This document shows, piece after piece, positions 1-7,585 of a stretch of DNA of 10,858 bases (positions within the stretch are counted from its first letter, which is position 1; the number at the start of each line of letters is the position of its first letter). The position numbers and the translations under genes are program-made. The stretch is taken from assembly GCA_003024985.2 (NCBI GenBank), contig PXIH01S0007547.1; one strand, given 5' to 3'. Under the pieces are notes generated by a model. That model had not been told where the DNA came from, did not search any database, and worked only from the letters and a program-made list of their open reading frames with translations. This stretch comes from Euperipatoides rowelli (lineage: Eukaryota > Onychophora > Udeonychophora > Euonychophora > Peripatopsidae).

Positions 1-540
1 GAAATAAAGTTTTCTTCCATTTCTACGACTACGAGCAGATTTTCCACATTCATTACTAAAAAACCAACTGTTAGTCTGAATGAAACAATGTAAAAATGTT
101 TTTCCACTTCTTAAGTTAGGGTTAGGGCATAAATTATTTAGGAATCTAAATAAAAAAAGGTTAGCGATCAGTGGTGGAACTTTGTTGCTCAGAGCTTGTA
201 AACAAAATTTTGTTTGAGGCCCTCTAAGCCTCCACCAAATTGTTCTTAAGGCTTCAGGATACAGACTTTGTTGAGGGTCCTCTAAGCTAATATGCACCAT
301 GTCTTTTCTATAAATTTGCAAATTTTAAAACCTACTATGCATTCAGTTTCATTTGTATTTGTATTGACGTTAACAGTAAGTGCAATGCTGTCCAATAGTT
401 TTGTGTTTCCATTGCCAGTTTATCTTATTTGTTTGTCACTTTGCTTAAAAACTTGCTGCCAAAACTAGAATAATGTGTAATATAGCTTTGCACTCTTACT
501 TTCATTTAGTCATGTGCCTTACAGTCAAACATAATTGGTT
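1..540. other. AT-rich non-coding stretch
   Basis: I find no convincing gene here. Two adjoining telomere-like TTAGGG units occur near 116-127, which is too few to mean anything. Around 194-298 there is a degenerate direct repeat, listed separately. The rest is unstructured AT-rich sequence typical of intron or intergenic DNA. Confidence 0.6.
194..298. repeat. Degenerate direct repeat, period about 58 bp
   Basis: Two copies share the core TTTGTTTGAGGCCCTCTAAG and TTTGTTGAGGGTCCTCTAAG. The string CCTCTAAGC recurs at 221-229 and 279-287, which gives a spacing of 58. A GCTT lead-in and a CACC tail occur in both copies, but the intervening bases are diverged. This looks like an old tandem duplication, possibly within a decayed transposon; no terminal repeats were found. 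Confidence 0.45.
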
Positions 541-548
541 GTTTTTTT

Positions 549-685
549 AGTAATCCGTGCTGATATTTTTTTTTGTAATCTGTGCAGAAAATGTTTTAGT
601 AATCCATGCAGATAATTTTTTTAGTAATCCGTGCAGACAATTTTTTAGTAATCCATGCAGAAAATTTTTTAGTATTCTGTGCAGA
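549..685 (+). repeat. Minisatellite, six copies of 24-25 bp
   Basis: Six head-to-tail copies begin at about 549, 574, 598, 623, 647 and 671. The unit is close to AGTAATCCGTGCAGA followed by A/T-rich filler and a T run. Variation lies mainly in CCGTGC against CCATGC or CTGTGC and in T-run length. Some non-adjacent copies (third and fifth; first and fourth) match better than neighbours do, which may reflect duplication of a two-unit block. No coding potential was seen. Confidence 0.85.
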
Positions 686-1145
686 TAAACCTGCTCTGCC
701 ATCACTATTTACTATTTATTTCATTTAAGATTTAACAAACTCTTAATTAGATAATGTACTGTATGTCTAATCATTGAATAGCAATACAATGAACACAAAA
801 CAACATTAACATAAATATTCATAAAAAGGAAAATATATAAAAGGTGGGTAACAAGTAACATTAATTGCCAATAAATGAGAAGAATGCATAAACGAAACAA
901 ATGAAAATCTTAAATAACTGAATTTATACTTATGAAACAATTTTAGAAGCTTATTATCGTTTCCATGCTTATTTGAACCAATATATGATATTCATTTTTA
1001 TATGCTTTTAATGTGATCGATTTATCCAATTTTATCTTAGAAGAATATTAAATCGCCTGGGTTAAGTCTATAGTAATTCATTTGAAATTCAATTTTCGTA
1101 AAGAGAATAAAAAATAAAAGCCTTTTGGTTAATAGGAATTAATTT
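686..1145. other. AT-rich non-coding stretch
   Basis: Very AT-rich sequence with frequent stops in all frames. I see no repeat, gene or RNA structure that I can support. Confidence 0.6.
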
Positions 1146-1197
1146 CAGGAAAGGCTAGAAGTATAACCTAGCAAGATAGTTTCCTCAAGAAGCAATT

Positions 1198-1242
1198 AAT
1201 GTTGGTGCAAATCAACATTAGCCAGGCTCTCGTCAGAACGAG
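1198..1242. other. Two adjacent short hairpins
   Basis: AATGTTG (1198-1204) pairs with CAACATT (1213-1219) across an 8-nt loop. CTCGT (1229-1233) pairs with ACGAG (1238-1242) across a 4-nt loop. Both are visible as perfect stems. They lie in the locally GC-richer block that also holds the coding-like remnant, and may be coincidental. Confidence 0.5.
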
Positions 1243-1320
1243 GCGTTAGAAGACCTAGCCACTCGACAAATTTTCATTAGCTTTATTGATTCGAGACCTC
1301 TATGGATTGAATACTGTTGA
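1222..1320 (+). pseudogene. Coding-like 32-codon remnant, possible retroelement Gag fragment
   Basis: An open frame after the TAG at 1219-1221 runs 32 codons to TGA at 1318-1320. It contains the stretch RQNEALEDLA followed shortly by TRQIFISFIDSRPLW. The composition is unlike the poly-Phe/Lys openings elsewhere in the window. From family knowledge, Gag proteins of some animal LTR retrotransposons have an 'ESLQELA'-like helix and a later 'FIDAL'-like helix. If this is Gag, the segment between the two helices has been deleted. There is no start codon, and the opposite strand also has a 25-codon opening, so strand and identity are uncertain. Confidence 0.25.
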
Positions 1321-2160
1321 AGAGTAACATGTTTTTTTTTGTTTTGTTTTTGTATGTGTGTGTTTTTTTTCTTTTTTAACTACAGAATCTAAAATCTTAA
1401 TGGATTGCTGGAAAAGCGGGAGAAAAAAAAACTTAATTGGTTAAATAATGTTAAAGTTTTAAACTGAGTGATAAAATGTTTTGTCTATAAGTTGTGGTTG
1501 GAAACATATTGAATCATTTCACTTGAATAAAATACTATATTACCCCCCCCCCCCCCCCCTTCTTCCTTCCCACGCCAGTTAAATCTTAACATTTCATATT
1601 TATAACAAGTTCCCTCGGTTGTGTTGTAATCTGTTTCTGCTCATCTCATTAAACAATTTATTCAAACAACCGTTTTTATATTAGCAAAAATTAAACTTAC
1701 TTTAATTTTGTTATAGGATAATAAACTTTGATTCCACTGTTTAAACCATTAGTCTAATACATAGAGAGTACGGACGGAGTCTCAGACTTTTCTTTCCATG
1801 GCTCAAAGTACATTACAACTGCCATCACAAATCAGTGTAATTACATTAGGGATTGTTTCATTTCATTATTTTAAGCATTTAGTCTCTTTTTTTTTTTTTT
1901 CTTTCTTTAATAGCATCGTTTAAATGGGAAATTCTCCATATAAAATTGGGACCCTTTTCGGTGGATTTAAAACGAAGATTACTGAACAGTCGAGATTATA
2001 GGTGAAACTATTTTGACTTAAAATTACCTTAAATTTGAAAAACAAATTGAACATAAAATAGCTTTAACCCTTTCACTCCAATAGTTTTTCTATCAACAAT
2101 AACAAAAAAAAAAAACATTTGTGTCATATCTTGGAGTGAGTTATAGTATTAACGCTTATG
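1321..2160. other. Non-coding stretch with homopolymers
   Basis: It holds a T/G-rich tract (about 1331-1377), a 17-base C run (1543-1559) followed by a pyrimidine tail, a T run near 1889-1902, and an A run near 2103-2115. No gene, RNA gene or terminal repeat is supported. The C run ends in TTCCCACGCCAGTT, whose complement resembles the ends of the GC-rich elements at 5173 and 9670. Confidence 0.6.
1543..1559. repeat. Poly-C tract (17 C)
   Basis: An uninterrupted run of 17 C residues followed by a C/T-rich tail. Such tracts are prone to slippage and to sequencing error. Confidence 0.95.
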
Positions 2161-2642
2161 TATACTTTTACTGAACTGGTTTCCGAACCGTTGTGATCTG
2201 TCTCATAACTGTAGATGCGGGCATAAAGTTGTTCATAGTTTTCTGGAAGGTTGTGTACATAACCAACGAAATAGCTCAATACTATAACCAATCATATTCC
2301 TTTTTCTTATTTTCAACAGTTGTTATGTTTTTAGTTTTTACGCATCAAAATGAATTCAATAAACGTCTAGTATTGTGTAAAATATTTTGTTTTTAGTTTA
2401 TTTACTGATTTACGAAAATCCATTTTCAAATACGATGTTTACAAACTAAGTCAATTGGAACAAAAACAACAGAGTGCTACCCTCTACTTATAAAATATAA
2501 GATGATTAATTCAATGGCTAAACAAGATGGAGAGCAAACTGATATATCTACATAAAAGTGGGATTTTTCCAATAATCACGAGCGATGACATTACTATCTG
2601 TCTTTTAATTGTGCATTCCTAACTGCAGCAATGTGCATGATT
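2161..2642 (+). repeat. Tandem duplication, copy 1 (about 482 bp)
   Basis: This unit recurs immediately downstream with a period of 482 bp. Shared blocks include TATACTTTTACTGAAC, GATGCGGGCATAAAGTTG, TAAACGTCTAGTATTGTG, and CCTAACT with a GTGCATGAT tail. The copies look roughly nine-tenths identical by eye. Copy 1 retains about 30 bp near 2586-2617 that copy 2 lacks. A plus-strand opening at 2193-2396 is broken in copy 2 and lacks coding features. A minus-strand frame is discussed as a finding. Confidence 0.93.
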
Positions 2643-3093
2643 TATACTTTTACTGAACAGGTCTCTGAACCGTTGTGATCTGTCTCGTAATTATTGTAGA
2701 TGCGGGCATAAAGTTGTTCATAGTTTTCTGGAAGGTTGTGTACATAACCAATGAAATAGCTCAATACTATAGCCAATCATATTCCTCTTCTTATTTACAA
2801 TAGTTGACGTTTTTAGTTTTACGCATCAAAATGAATTTCAATAAACGTCTAGTATTGTGTAAAATATTTTGTTTTTACTTTATTTACTGATTTACGAAAA
2901 TCCATTTTCAAATACAATGTTTTCAAACTAAATCAATTGGGACAAAAACAGCAGTGTTCTGCCCTCTACTTAGAAAACATAAGATATGGTTCAATGGTTA
3001 AACAAGATGGAGAGCAAACGGATATCTGCAAAAAGTGGGATTTTTCCAATAATTACAAGCGATTACCTAACTACAGCAGTGTGCATGATCTTA
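2643..3093 (+). repeat. Tandem duplication, copy 2 (about 451 bp)
   Basis: Second copy of the preceding unit, in the same orientation. Its head follows the tail of copy 1 directly, so this is a true tandem duplication and not two scattered insertions. It carries a deletion of about 30 bp relative to copy 1 near 3060-3066 and scattered point changes. No terminal inverted repeats are visible at the unit ends. Confidence 0.93.
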
Positions 3094-3158
3094 TGGAAAA
3101 CTAAACGTTTTAATGCAACCGATAAGCATTGCGTACAAATATAAATGAGCCTTTAGAT

Positions 3159-3414
3159 CAGAGTTCTTCAACCTTTTTTCGTTTACCACCCACTTTTACA
3201 TATTTTGCATAGATTTAAATATGCCACCGCCCACCTTGACTTCATTTCGGATTTGATGAACTTTTTTTTTTTCGTAGACTGGATGTTTTATTGACTTCTT
3301 GTCAGGTTTGATAACCTTTTTTTTTTGGTTGACTGGACGTTTTGTTGTCTAGTTGTCAGATTTAATGAGCTTTTTTTTTTTAGTGGGCATACTGGAGCAG
3401 GTTGAAGAACCCTG
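3159..3414. mobile_element. hAT-type miniature inverted-repeat element (256 bp)
   Basis: The left end CAGAGTTCTTCAACCT (3159-3174) and the right end, complement CAGGGTTCTTCAACCT (3399-3414), match at 15 of 16 bases. They are flanked by CTTTAGAT (3151-3158) and CTTTAGAC (3415-3422), an 8-bp target-site duplication with one mismatch. An 8-bp duplication with ends starting CAG is the signature of hAT transposons. The interior has no transposase and contains a poly-T-bearing tandem array, so the element is non-autonomous. The short frame at 3353-3541 crosses the right end and is not a gene. Confidence 0.9.
3250..3385 (+). repeat. Internal 54-55 bp tandem units inside the hAT miniature element
   Basis: Units starting near 3250, 3305 and 3359 each run GATTTGATGAAC-like core, a T run of 10-11, then GACTGGATGTTTT and a TTGTCA tail. 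The third is truncated by the element's right end. The spacings are 55 and 54. Confidence 0.8.
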
Positions 3415-3422
3415 CTTTAGAC

Positions 3423-3970
3423 TATACACCTTCAGACGTGTTCAGAGTGCTTTTAAAAGAAAATATTGCAGCCTTACTATTGAAAAAAACAATTCAAGGT
3501 CCTTCTTTTCCATGACCATAAATCATGTCACAGGCATGTAATTACTCCATACATTTTAAAAATATCCCATTAAAGATTGCAATGAAACAAAATTTAAAAG
3601 GACAAATTATCAACATACAGGCTCATAAATATCATTATTTTCTACTTTCTTTTTTTTTTTTGCCAAACACGTTAGAAACAGCAATGACAAATATCTACAA
3701 GTGATAATTACAGGACACATTCGACTCATAAATATCTCACTCTTCTCAATTAGTGAAACCCAGAAAAGTTTTAAATAATTTAGTGTCTTAACCATGTATA
3801 TTTTAAAAAGGAAAGGCCTGCTTCAAAAGGAAAAATATGTGTGGCGATTAAAAATATTAATATTGCAGGTTACTGATTAAAACTTGAAATAAACTTATAA
3901 AAATATTAATTTAGATTTCAGTTATATTAATCAATCTAGGCTAAATTTGCGAATTAAAATCTTTTCACCT
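3423..3970. other. AT-rich non-coding stretch
   Basis: No gene is supported. A minus-strand opening near 3610-3795 is read through an 11-base T run and has no recognisable domain. No repeats of note. Confidence 0.55.
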
Positions 3971-3974
3971 GTAC

Positions 3975-4002
3975 GTATGGGAAAAAATTTTTTTCCCCAT
4001 AC
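3975..4002. repeat. 28-nt near-perfect palindrome
   Basis: GTATGGG followed by six A faces seven T followed by CCCCATAC with no loop. The arms differ only by one base in the A/T run and one in the G/C run. It could extrude as a cruciform or mark the centre of a miniature inverted-repeat element, but no longer arms were found. Confidence 0.85.
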
Positions 4003-4058
4003 AAAAATCATGTTTAAAGTCGTACAACTTCCTTATTGAATGCTATCTTTGAGAAAAA

Positions 4059-4139
4059 CTAAATTGGAGAGGCGATCATTTCTATGTCTTCCCGTATCGA
4101 TGAATCGGCTATGGATTGATATGACTCTGATCTTCTCAT
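4059..4139 (-). CDS. Possible 3'-terminal exon (26 codons), unidentified
   Basis: On the minus strand a 26-codon frame ends at TAG (4059-4061). It reads MRRSESYQSIADS then SIREDIEMIASPI, a polar, acidic sequence resembling a cytoplasmic tail. Immediately upstream is TGAG, a possible 3' splice site. It lies behind a T8-CCTCTT pyrimidine tract (about 4161-4175), with no AG between tract and site. The local base composition is less AT-rich than its surroundings. The plus-strand reading of the same bases (4040-4264) looks less protein-like. No partner exon is visible in the window, so this could be chance. I do not recognise the protein. Confidence 0.3.
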   Translation of the reverse strand: MRRSESYQSIADSSIREDIEMIASPI

Positions 4140-4858
4140 CTCAGCACCGATTTACATTTGCCATAAGAGGAAAAAAAATATCTCGGATGATAATCATGGT
4201 ATTTGGTTCTAAGATAAATCTACTGTATTATTTATTAAACCCTCACAAAGACATCAAAGTTTGATTATCCATAATATTATTCTCCTACTGCGACAATTTA
4301 TTTTTCATTTTTGGACTTTGAGACATCAAAATTTAAACGGTAGGAACTCTGATGGCGAATCTCAATCGATTTACCAAACCTTTGGTTTTAGGGATTGGGG
4401 TAAATTTTCAAATTTGAATTTTTTTTTTTTTTTTCAATATGGGTACTTTATTATTTGGGGGGGAGGTCTCACAATGACTAGGAGGATCTTCATGATCTCT
4501 AAGATGGTCATCCTTTGTGAAGGATTTTTTAGTTTCTTCCACATTTCATTCCAGGGCAAAAGTTTGAAGGCTTTTTAATTCAGTTTTTATTTGTATTTTT
4601 TTTTTTTAAAAAAAAAATCACAGTTTATTTATTTGTAAATATGTGATTACCATGTTGTAAATATCCTGTAATTCTGTATATTGCTGTGTATTTTAAAGTA
4701 TTCATTTTATAATTTACCTTGAATATATTACATTAAAAACATGTTAGCAACCGGAGGAATAAAAAAAATCATTAAATTATTGATCTTTTTCTAATTATAA
4801 TATCTTTGTCTGTAATACATATCGACTCATTCATCTGGAATTTAATGCTTGTCGCATA
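4140..4858. other. Non-coding stretch with poly-T and inverted A/T tracts
   Basis: It holds a small hairpin ACCAAA/TTTGGT near 4372-4385, a T run near 4420-4434, a short G run near 4456-4463, and a T-then-A inverted tract near 4599-4618. The predicted 105-codon frame at 4261-4578 reads through the T and G runs and has no domain. I reject it as a gene. Confidence 0.6.
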
Positions 4859-4927
4859 TATTTTTTTTTTTTAAAAAAAGTAATTCTTTTTTTTTTTTTT
4901 ATTTTTTTTTTTTCTTTTTTTTTTTTG
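4859..4927. repeat. Poly-T-rich low-complexity tract
   Basis: About 70 bases, almost all T, with a short A7 inverted block near 4873-4880. It may be an old reverse-strand poly(A) tail, but no retroelement body is recognisable next to it. Confidence 0.85.
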
Positions 4928-5172
4928 GTATTTTATATTAATATTTCATTCTGCTCCAAAATAACTGAAAAGATTTGATGTAAGGATTTCCGATATTAGT
5001 TGTGATTGAATGCCATATTTAGAACAAGCTTTAATAGTAATCGAACAGAGAAAAATAAAAAATCTTTGAATTTATTATTCATTCATGACTTGGATTGCAA
5101 ATCTGAGTTTTGTCTGATGCAGTATTAATGCATTATAAAAATGCTATATTAAAAAAAAAATATTTATTCAAG
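4928..5172. other. AT-rich non-coding stretch
   Basis: Nothing supported beyond a short palindrome (AATGCATT near 5127-5134) and an A run ending near 5160. Confidence 0.5.
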
Positions 5173-5221
5173 CAGTGGCATACCCAGGGGAAGGGAAGGC
5201 AGGGGCCCTGGCTCTCCCCAT

Positions 5222-5245
5222 ACACACACACACACACACACACAC
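5222..5245. repeat. (AC)12 microsatellite
   Basis: Twelve uninterrupted AC dinucleotides inside the GC-rich-ended element. Confidence 0.97.
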
Positions 5246-5268
5246 CTAATTTTTTTGGAAGGATTGGT

Positions 5269-5282
5269 GGGGGGGGGGGGGG
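5269..5282. repeat. Poly-G tract (14 G)
   Basis: Fourteen consecutive G residues near the right side of the GC-rich-ended element. It is prone to slippage and could form G-rich secondary structure. Confidence 0.95.
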
Positions 5283-5321
5283 TGTAAGAACTATGCCTCA
5301 AAATGTATTTACACTAAAATA

Positions 5322-5387
5322 TGGTTCAGATTCAGTTATTTGCCCACCAAAAGAATTAGCATTAGGACTCACACAACAACTAAAGAT
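5322..5387 (+). mobile_element. 5' fragment of the same element family as 7586-7839
   Basis: TGGTTCAGATTCAGTTATTT and the following GCCCACC...ATTAGCATTAGGACTCAC...ACAACTAAA align in order with the left end and subterminal part of the element at 7586-7839. That element reads TGGTCAGATTCCGTTATC, then GCCCAC, ATTAACGTTAGGGGTCAC and ACAACTAAA. Differences are scattered substitutions and small gaps. No matching right end follows, so this is a truncated, older copy. Confidence 0.8.
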
Positions 5388-5520
5388 TAACAAATTAAGA
5401 TTCAGATATTGATAATATTATTTGAATATTTGAATTTACAAACTGTGGACTAGCATATAATTAAAATTGTTTTCTTATAGTAAAATAATGTTCAAATTAA
5501 TATTAGAGAAACTATAAAAT

Positions 5521-6000
5521 GTTGAGGAGTACAATAAATTGAGAGAAAAATATAGGGTAAAAAGAAAAGAAATTAAAAAAAAATAGAGAACGAGAGAAAG
5601 AAAAAGGAAGATAAATTGAGTAGATGAAATAGTGAAAAGAGTACAAAAAAGCAAAAGAGAAAAAAACAAAAGAGATGAGAGAGAAAGAAGTGAAAGGTCA
5701 GATAATTAAAAGATGAAAAGTTATGATTGATAAAGATAAATTGGATAGAAAGGAATGAAAACTATAGTAAATGGATAATAAAGACATAGAAGGATGGAGG
5801 AGGAAACAAAAGCAACAATATAAAAATAGGTATGAAAGAATAAAAAATAAAATTGAGAAAATAATGAGAAAAGATAAAAGCAAAAGCAGAAAAATAAGAG
5901 AAAATATAAATATAATAAATAAAATAAAAGTGAATGAGGTGTAAAGAGCAAGAATGAGGTACAGGTAGAAAATAAAAGATTTAGAAATTTAGTCCAGAAT
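5521..6000. repeat. 480-bp purine-rich, strand-asymmetric tract
   Basis: By direct count this interval has about 100 pyrimidines in 480 bases (79% purine) and only about 17 C. Segment 5581-5700 is about 86% purine. There is no fixed repeat unit; it is a drifting GA/A-rich sequence. The minus-strand openings here (5475-5669, 5698-5883, 5721-6011), rich in Leu, Phe and Ser, are by-products of this composition and not genes. Confidence 0.9.
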
Positions 6001-6324
6001 GGATTGAGCATTATCTGTTTAGTATTACTCTATACCTGTTCATCATTATCCTTAAATTAACCCCCACAGGCAGTAGCAGTTATACATGCAAATTTCGTCC
6101 TACTAATTTAGTTTTTAGTTTTGGGTAGACCTTTCGATTTTGAAATTATAATGGACAATTAAATAAAGAAAATAAATGGATGACTATGAAATGAATGTAT
6201 ACAGCATTTCTTCAATGACTATTGGCTAAGATATACAGCAATTCAGGCTCGCTACTAATTTTATTAGTTTATTTTGTGATATATGAAAATGAAGTAAACA
6301 TTGTTTTTCACAATATTATTCAGT
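6001..6324. other. Non-coding stretch before the hAT element
   Basis: AT-rich sequence without a supported gene. The frame beginning near 6222 runs into the hAT element's left end and has no domain. Confidence 0.55.
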
Positions 6325-6332
6325 TTATATAC

Positions 6333-7058
6333 CAAAGGTGGGCAAATGCGACTCTTAGAGCTACATGCGGCTCTTTGATGAGTTTTATGCAGCTCCCATT
6401 TCCATTGAAAATGAAAATTTAAATCCGTTATTTTTAAATTATTTCAGAACTTTATAAAAAGTTAGGTGCGTGTACTTATGCATGCACGTTAGAAGTTATA
6501 CTTCTTTTTCGTGACTAAAATAAAATTTTATTATGTATGCTCGATCCCTCGCTTGCTCTCTCGTTCGTTCCCTTGCATCAACTGTTTTAAACATGCGCGA
6601 GCATCATCATCGCTGATAACTTCACACTGTCACAACTTCCATTACACAGCTTCCATTTTATCAGTTAAGTGTGTTATATCGTGCTTTTAAAAAAATCTGG
6701 TGAGCAGACTTTTATATTTAAACTTATTTACAGCGTGTAAATTTAATTCTTTTGTTTAAATTTTAGATTTCAAATTAAATTTATTTATCGCATTTTTGAT
6801 AACTTGACTGAAAATATAAGAAAACTAAAATACGAACAAGAAAAAAGTATATTTCAAAAAGAATGGGTAGAAAATTTTGCTTTTATTGACAATAATGGAA
6901 AATCGTTGTGTCTTATTTGCAAAGTTTCAATTGCAAACTGAAATTAAAGTTGAATTTGGGTATTTATTTAATACTAGATATGTAATTATTATATGGCTTT
7001 TTATAATTATGGAAAACTGGATTCCGGCTCTCATTGACCTCATACGTGCCCACCCCTG
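6333..7058 (+). mobile_element. Non-autonomous hAT transposon (726 bp)
   Basis: It is flanked by an exact 8-bp target-site duplication TTATATAC (6325-6332 and 7059-7066). The left end CAAAGGTGGGCA (6333-6344) and the right end, complement CAGGGGTGGGCA (7047-7058), match at 10 of 12. Just inside are GCGGCTC motifs (near 6366) and GGCTC copies near the right end, a pattern I associate with hAT ends. The interior carries the N-terminal part of a transposase reading frame, after which the rest of the gene is missing. It is an internally deleted copy that would need a transposase supplied in trans. The 8-bp duplication is undamaged, suggesting a fairly recent insertion. Confidence 0.93.
6747..6941 (+). 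pseudogene. hAT transposase N-terminal fragment with half BED-type zinc finger
   Basis: An open frame after TAA (6744-6746) runs 64 codons to TGA (6939-6941), with no ATG. The recognisable part (about 6798-6938) reads DNLTENIRKLKYEQ, then FQKEWVENFAFIDNNGKSLC with CLICKVSIAN. The W...F.F spacing, the GK, and a CxxC pair at 6909-6911 and 6918-6920 match the first half of the BED-like finger in transposases related to ZBED/GTF2IRD2-type host genes. The H...H half, the catalytic domain and the dimerisation region are absent. A TTTTAG at about 6761-6766 could be a splice acceptor, so the start may be internal. It is non-functional as a transposase. Confidence 0.7.
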
Positions 7059-7066
7059 TTATATAC

Positions 7067-7585
7067 AGTACTACTAGTTTAAAAGCCATCAATAATGGTG
7101 GACATTAATTTCTTCCTTCTTAGCTTGCTATAACAGCGACATAAAAAGTCCGTCAAAAATTAAAGATACAGCGACATCTACGGACAGAAAATAAAGGAAA
7201 ACAGATCAGCGTGACAGACATCATGACCAAAGTTACCAAACTTGCCTTTTATTATAGTTTTCAGAATATGGTTATTTCTTAGTTCAGTTACTGGAAATCA
7301 GCATGTAACTAAAAAAAACATAGAATTTCCATAGGAAATAATGCTAAGGGTTAGGGAAAGTGATGAACTCACTATAATTAACCTCTTGTTAGATTAATCT
7401 TCTAAAAATTGTACCTATAGATGTTGATATTAGCGGAGAGATGGGTTTGAATTCAGGCTAATATACAGAACATTTATTCTTAGAAAAACATTCGCGTAAA
7501 GAATTTGAATCAAATTGATATAAATTAAAGAACTAATTTCTCGCAGACTATCATAACATTAACAAAAGCATAGTTGCTTAATAAT
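7067..7585. other. AT-rich non-coding stretch
   Basis: No gene supported. It contains two partial copies of ACAGCGACAT followed by a GTCCG or CGGAC string (near 7134-7194), probably a fragment of an older repeat. Confidence 0.5.

Larger units (their letters stand above)
5173..5300. mobile_element. GC-rich-ended miniature transposon remnant
   Basis: It begins CAGTGGCATACCCAGGGG (5173-5190). This closely resembles the CAGTGGCGTAGCCAGGGG-like ends I associate with many invertebrate non-autonomous DNA transposons. A degenerate complementary end, CTATGCCTC, lies near 5291-5299. In between are a CAGGGGCCCTG self-complementary core (5200-5210), a CA microsatellite and a 14-base G run. No clean target-site duplication was found, so the right boundary is tentative. 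Confidence 0.5.

Noticed and set aside
116-127. TTAGGG-type telomere repeat
   Set aside because: Only two units occur, and single related strings elsewhere (near 7348 and 7620) are expected by chance. There is no array.
1198-1250. Hammerhead ribozyme on the minus strand
   Set aside because: CTGACGAG is present, but the GAAA strand, a proper stem II and a convincing cleavage triplet in place are not. It is kept only as something to test.
2193-2396. 67-codon plus-strand frame in duplication copy 1
   Set aside because: It begins at GTG with no Met context, and the equivalent frame in copy 2 hits a stop after a small deletion. The sequence has no recognised domain.
4261-4578. 105-codon plus-strand frame, the longest in the window
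   Set aside because: It reads through a poly-T run (Phe stretch) and a G run, has no recognisable motif, and abuts unrelated low-complexity sequence.
4859-4927. Poly(A) tail of a processed retrocopy on the minus strand
   Set aside because: No retroelement or gene body is recognisable next to the tract, and no target-site duplication was found.
5110-5412. 100-codon plus-strand frame with a Thr-His repeat and Gly run
   Set aside because: The Thr-His repeat is the CA microsatellite and the Gly run is the poly-G tract. The frame crosses two separate transposon remnants.
5475-6011. Three overlapping minus-strand Leu/Phe/Ser-rich frames resembling membrane proteins
   Set aside because: They are the pyrimidine-rich complement of the purine tract. 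Two frames are open over the same bases, and no segment shows a real family motif.
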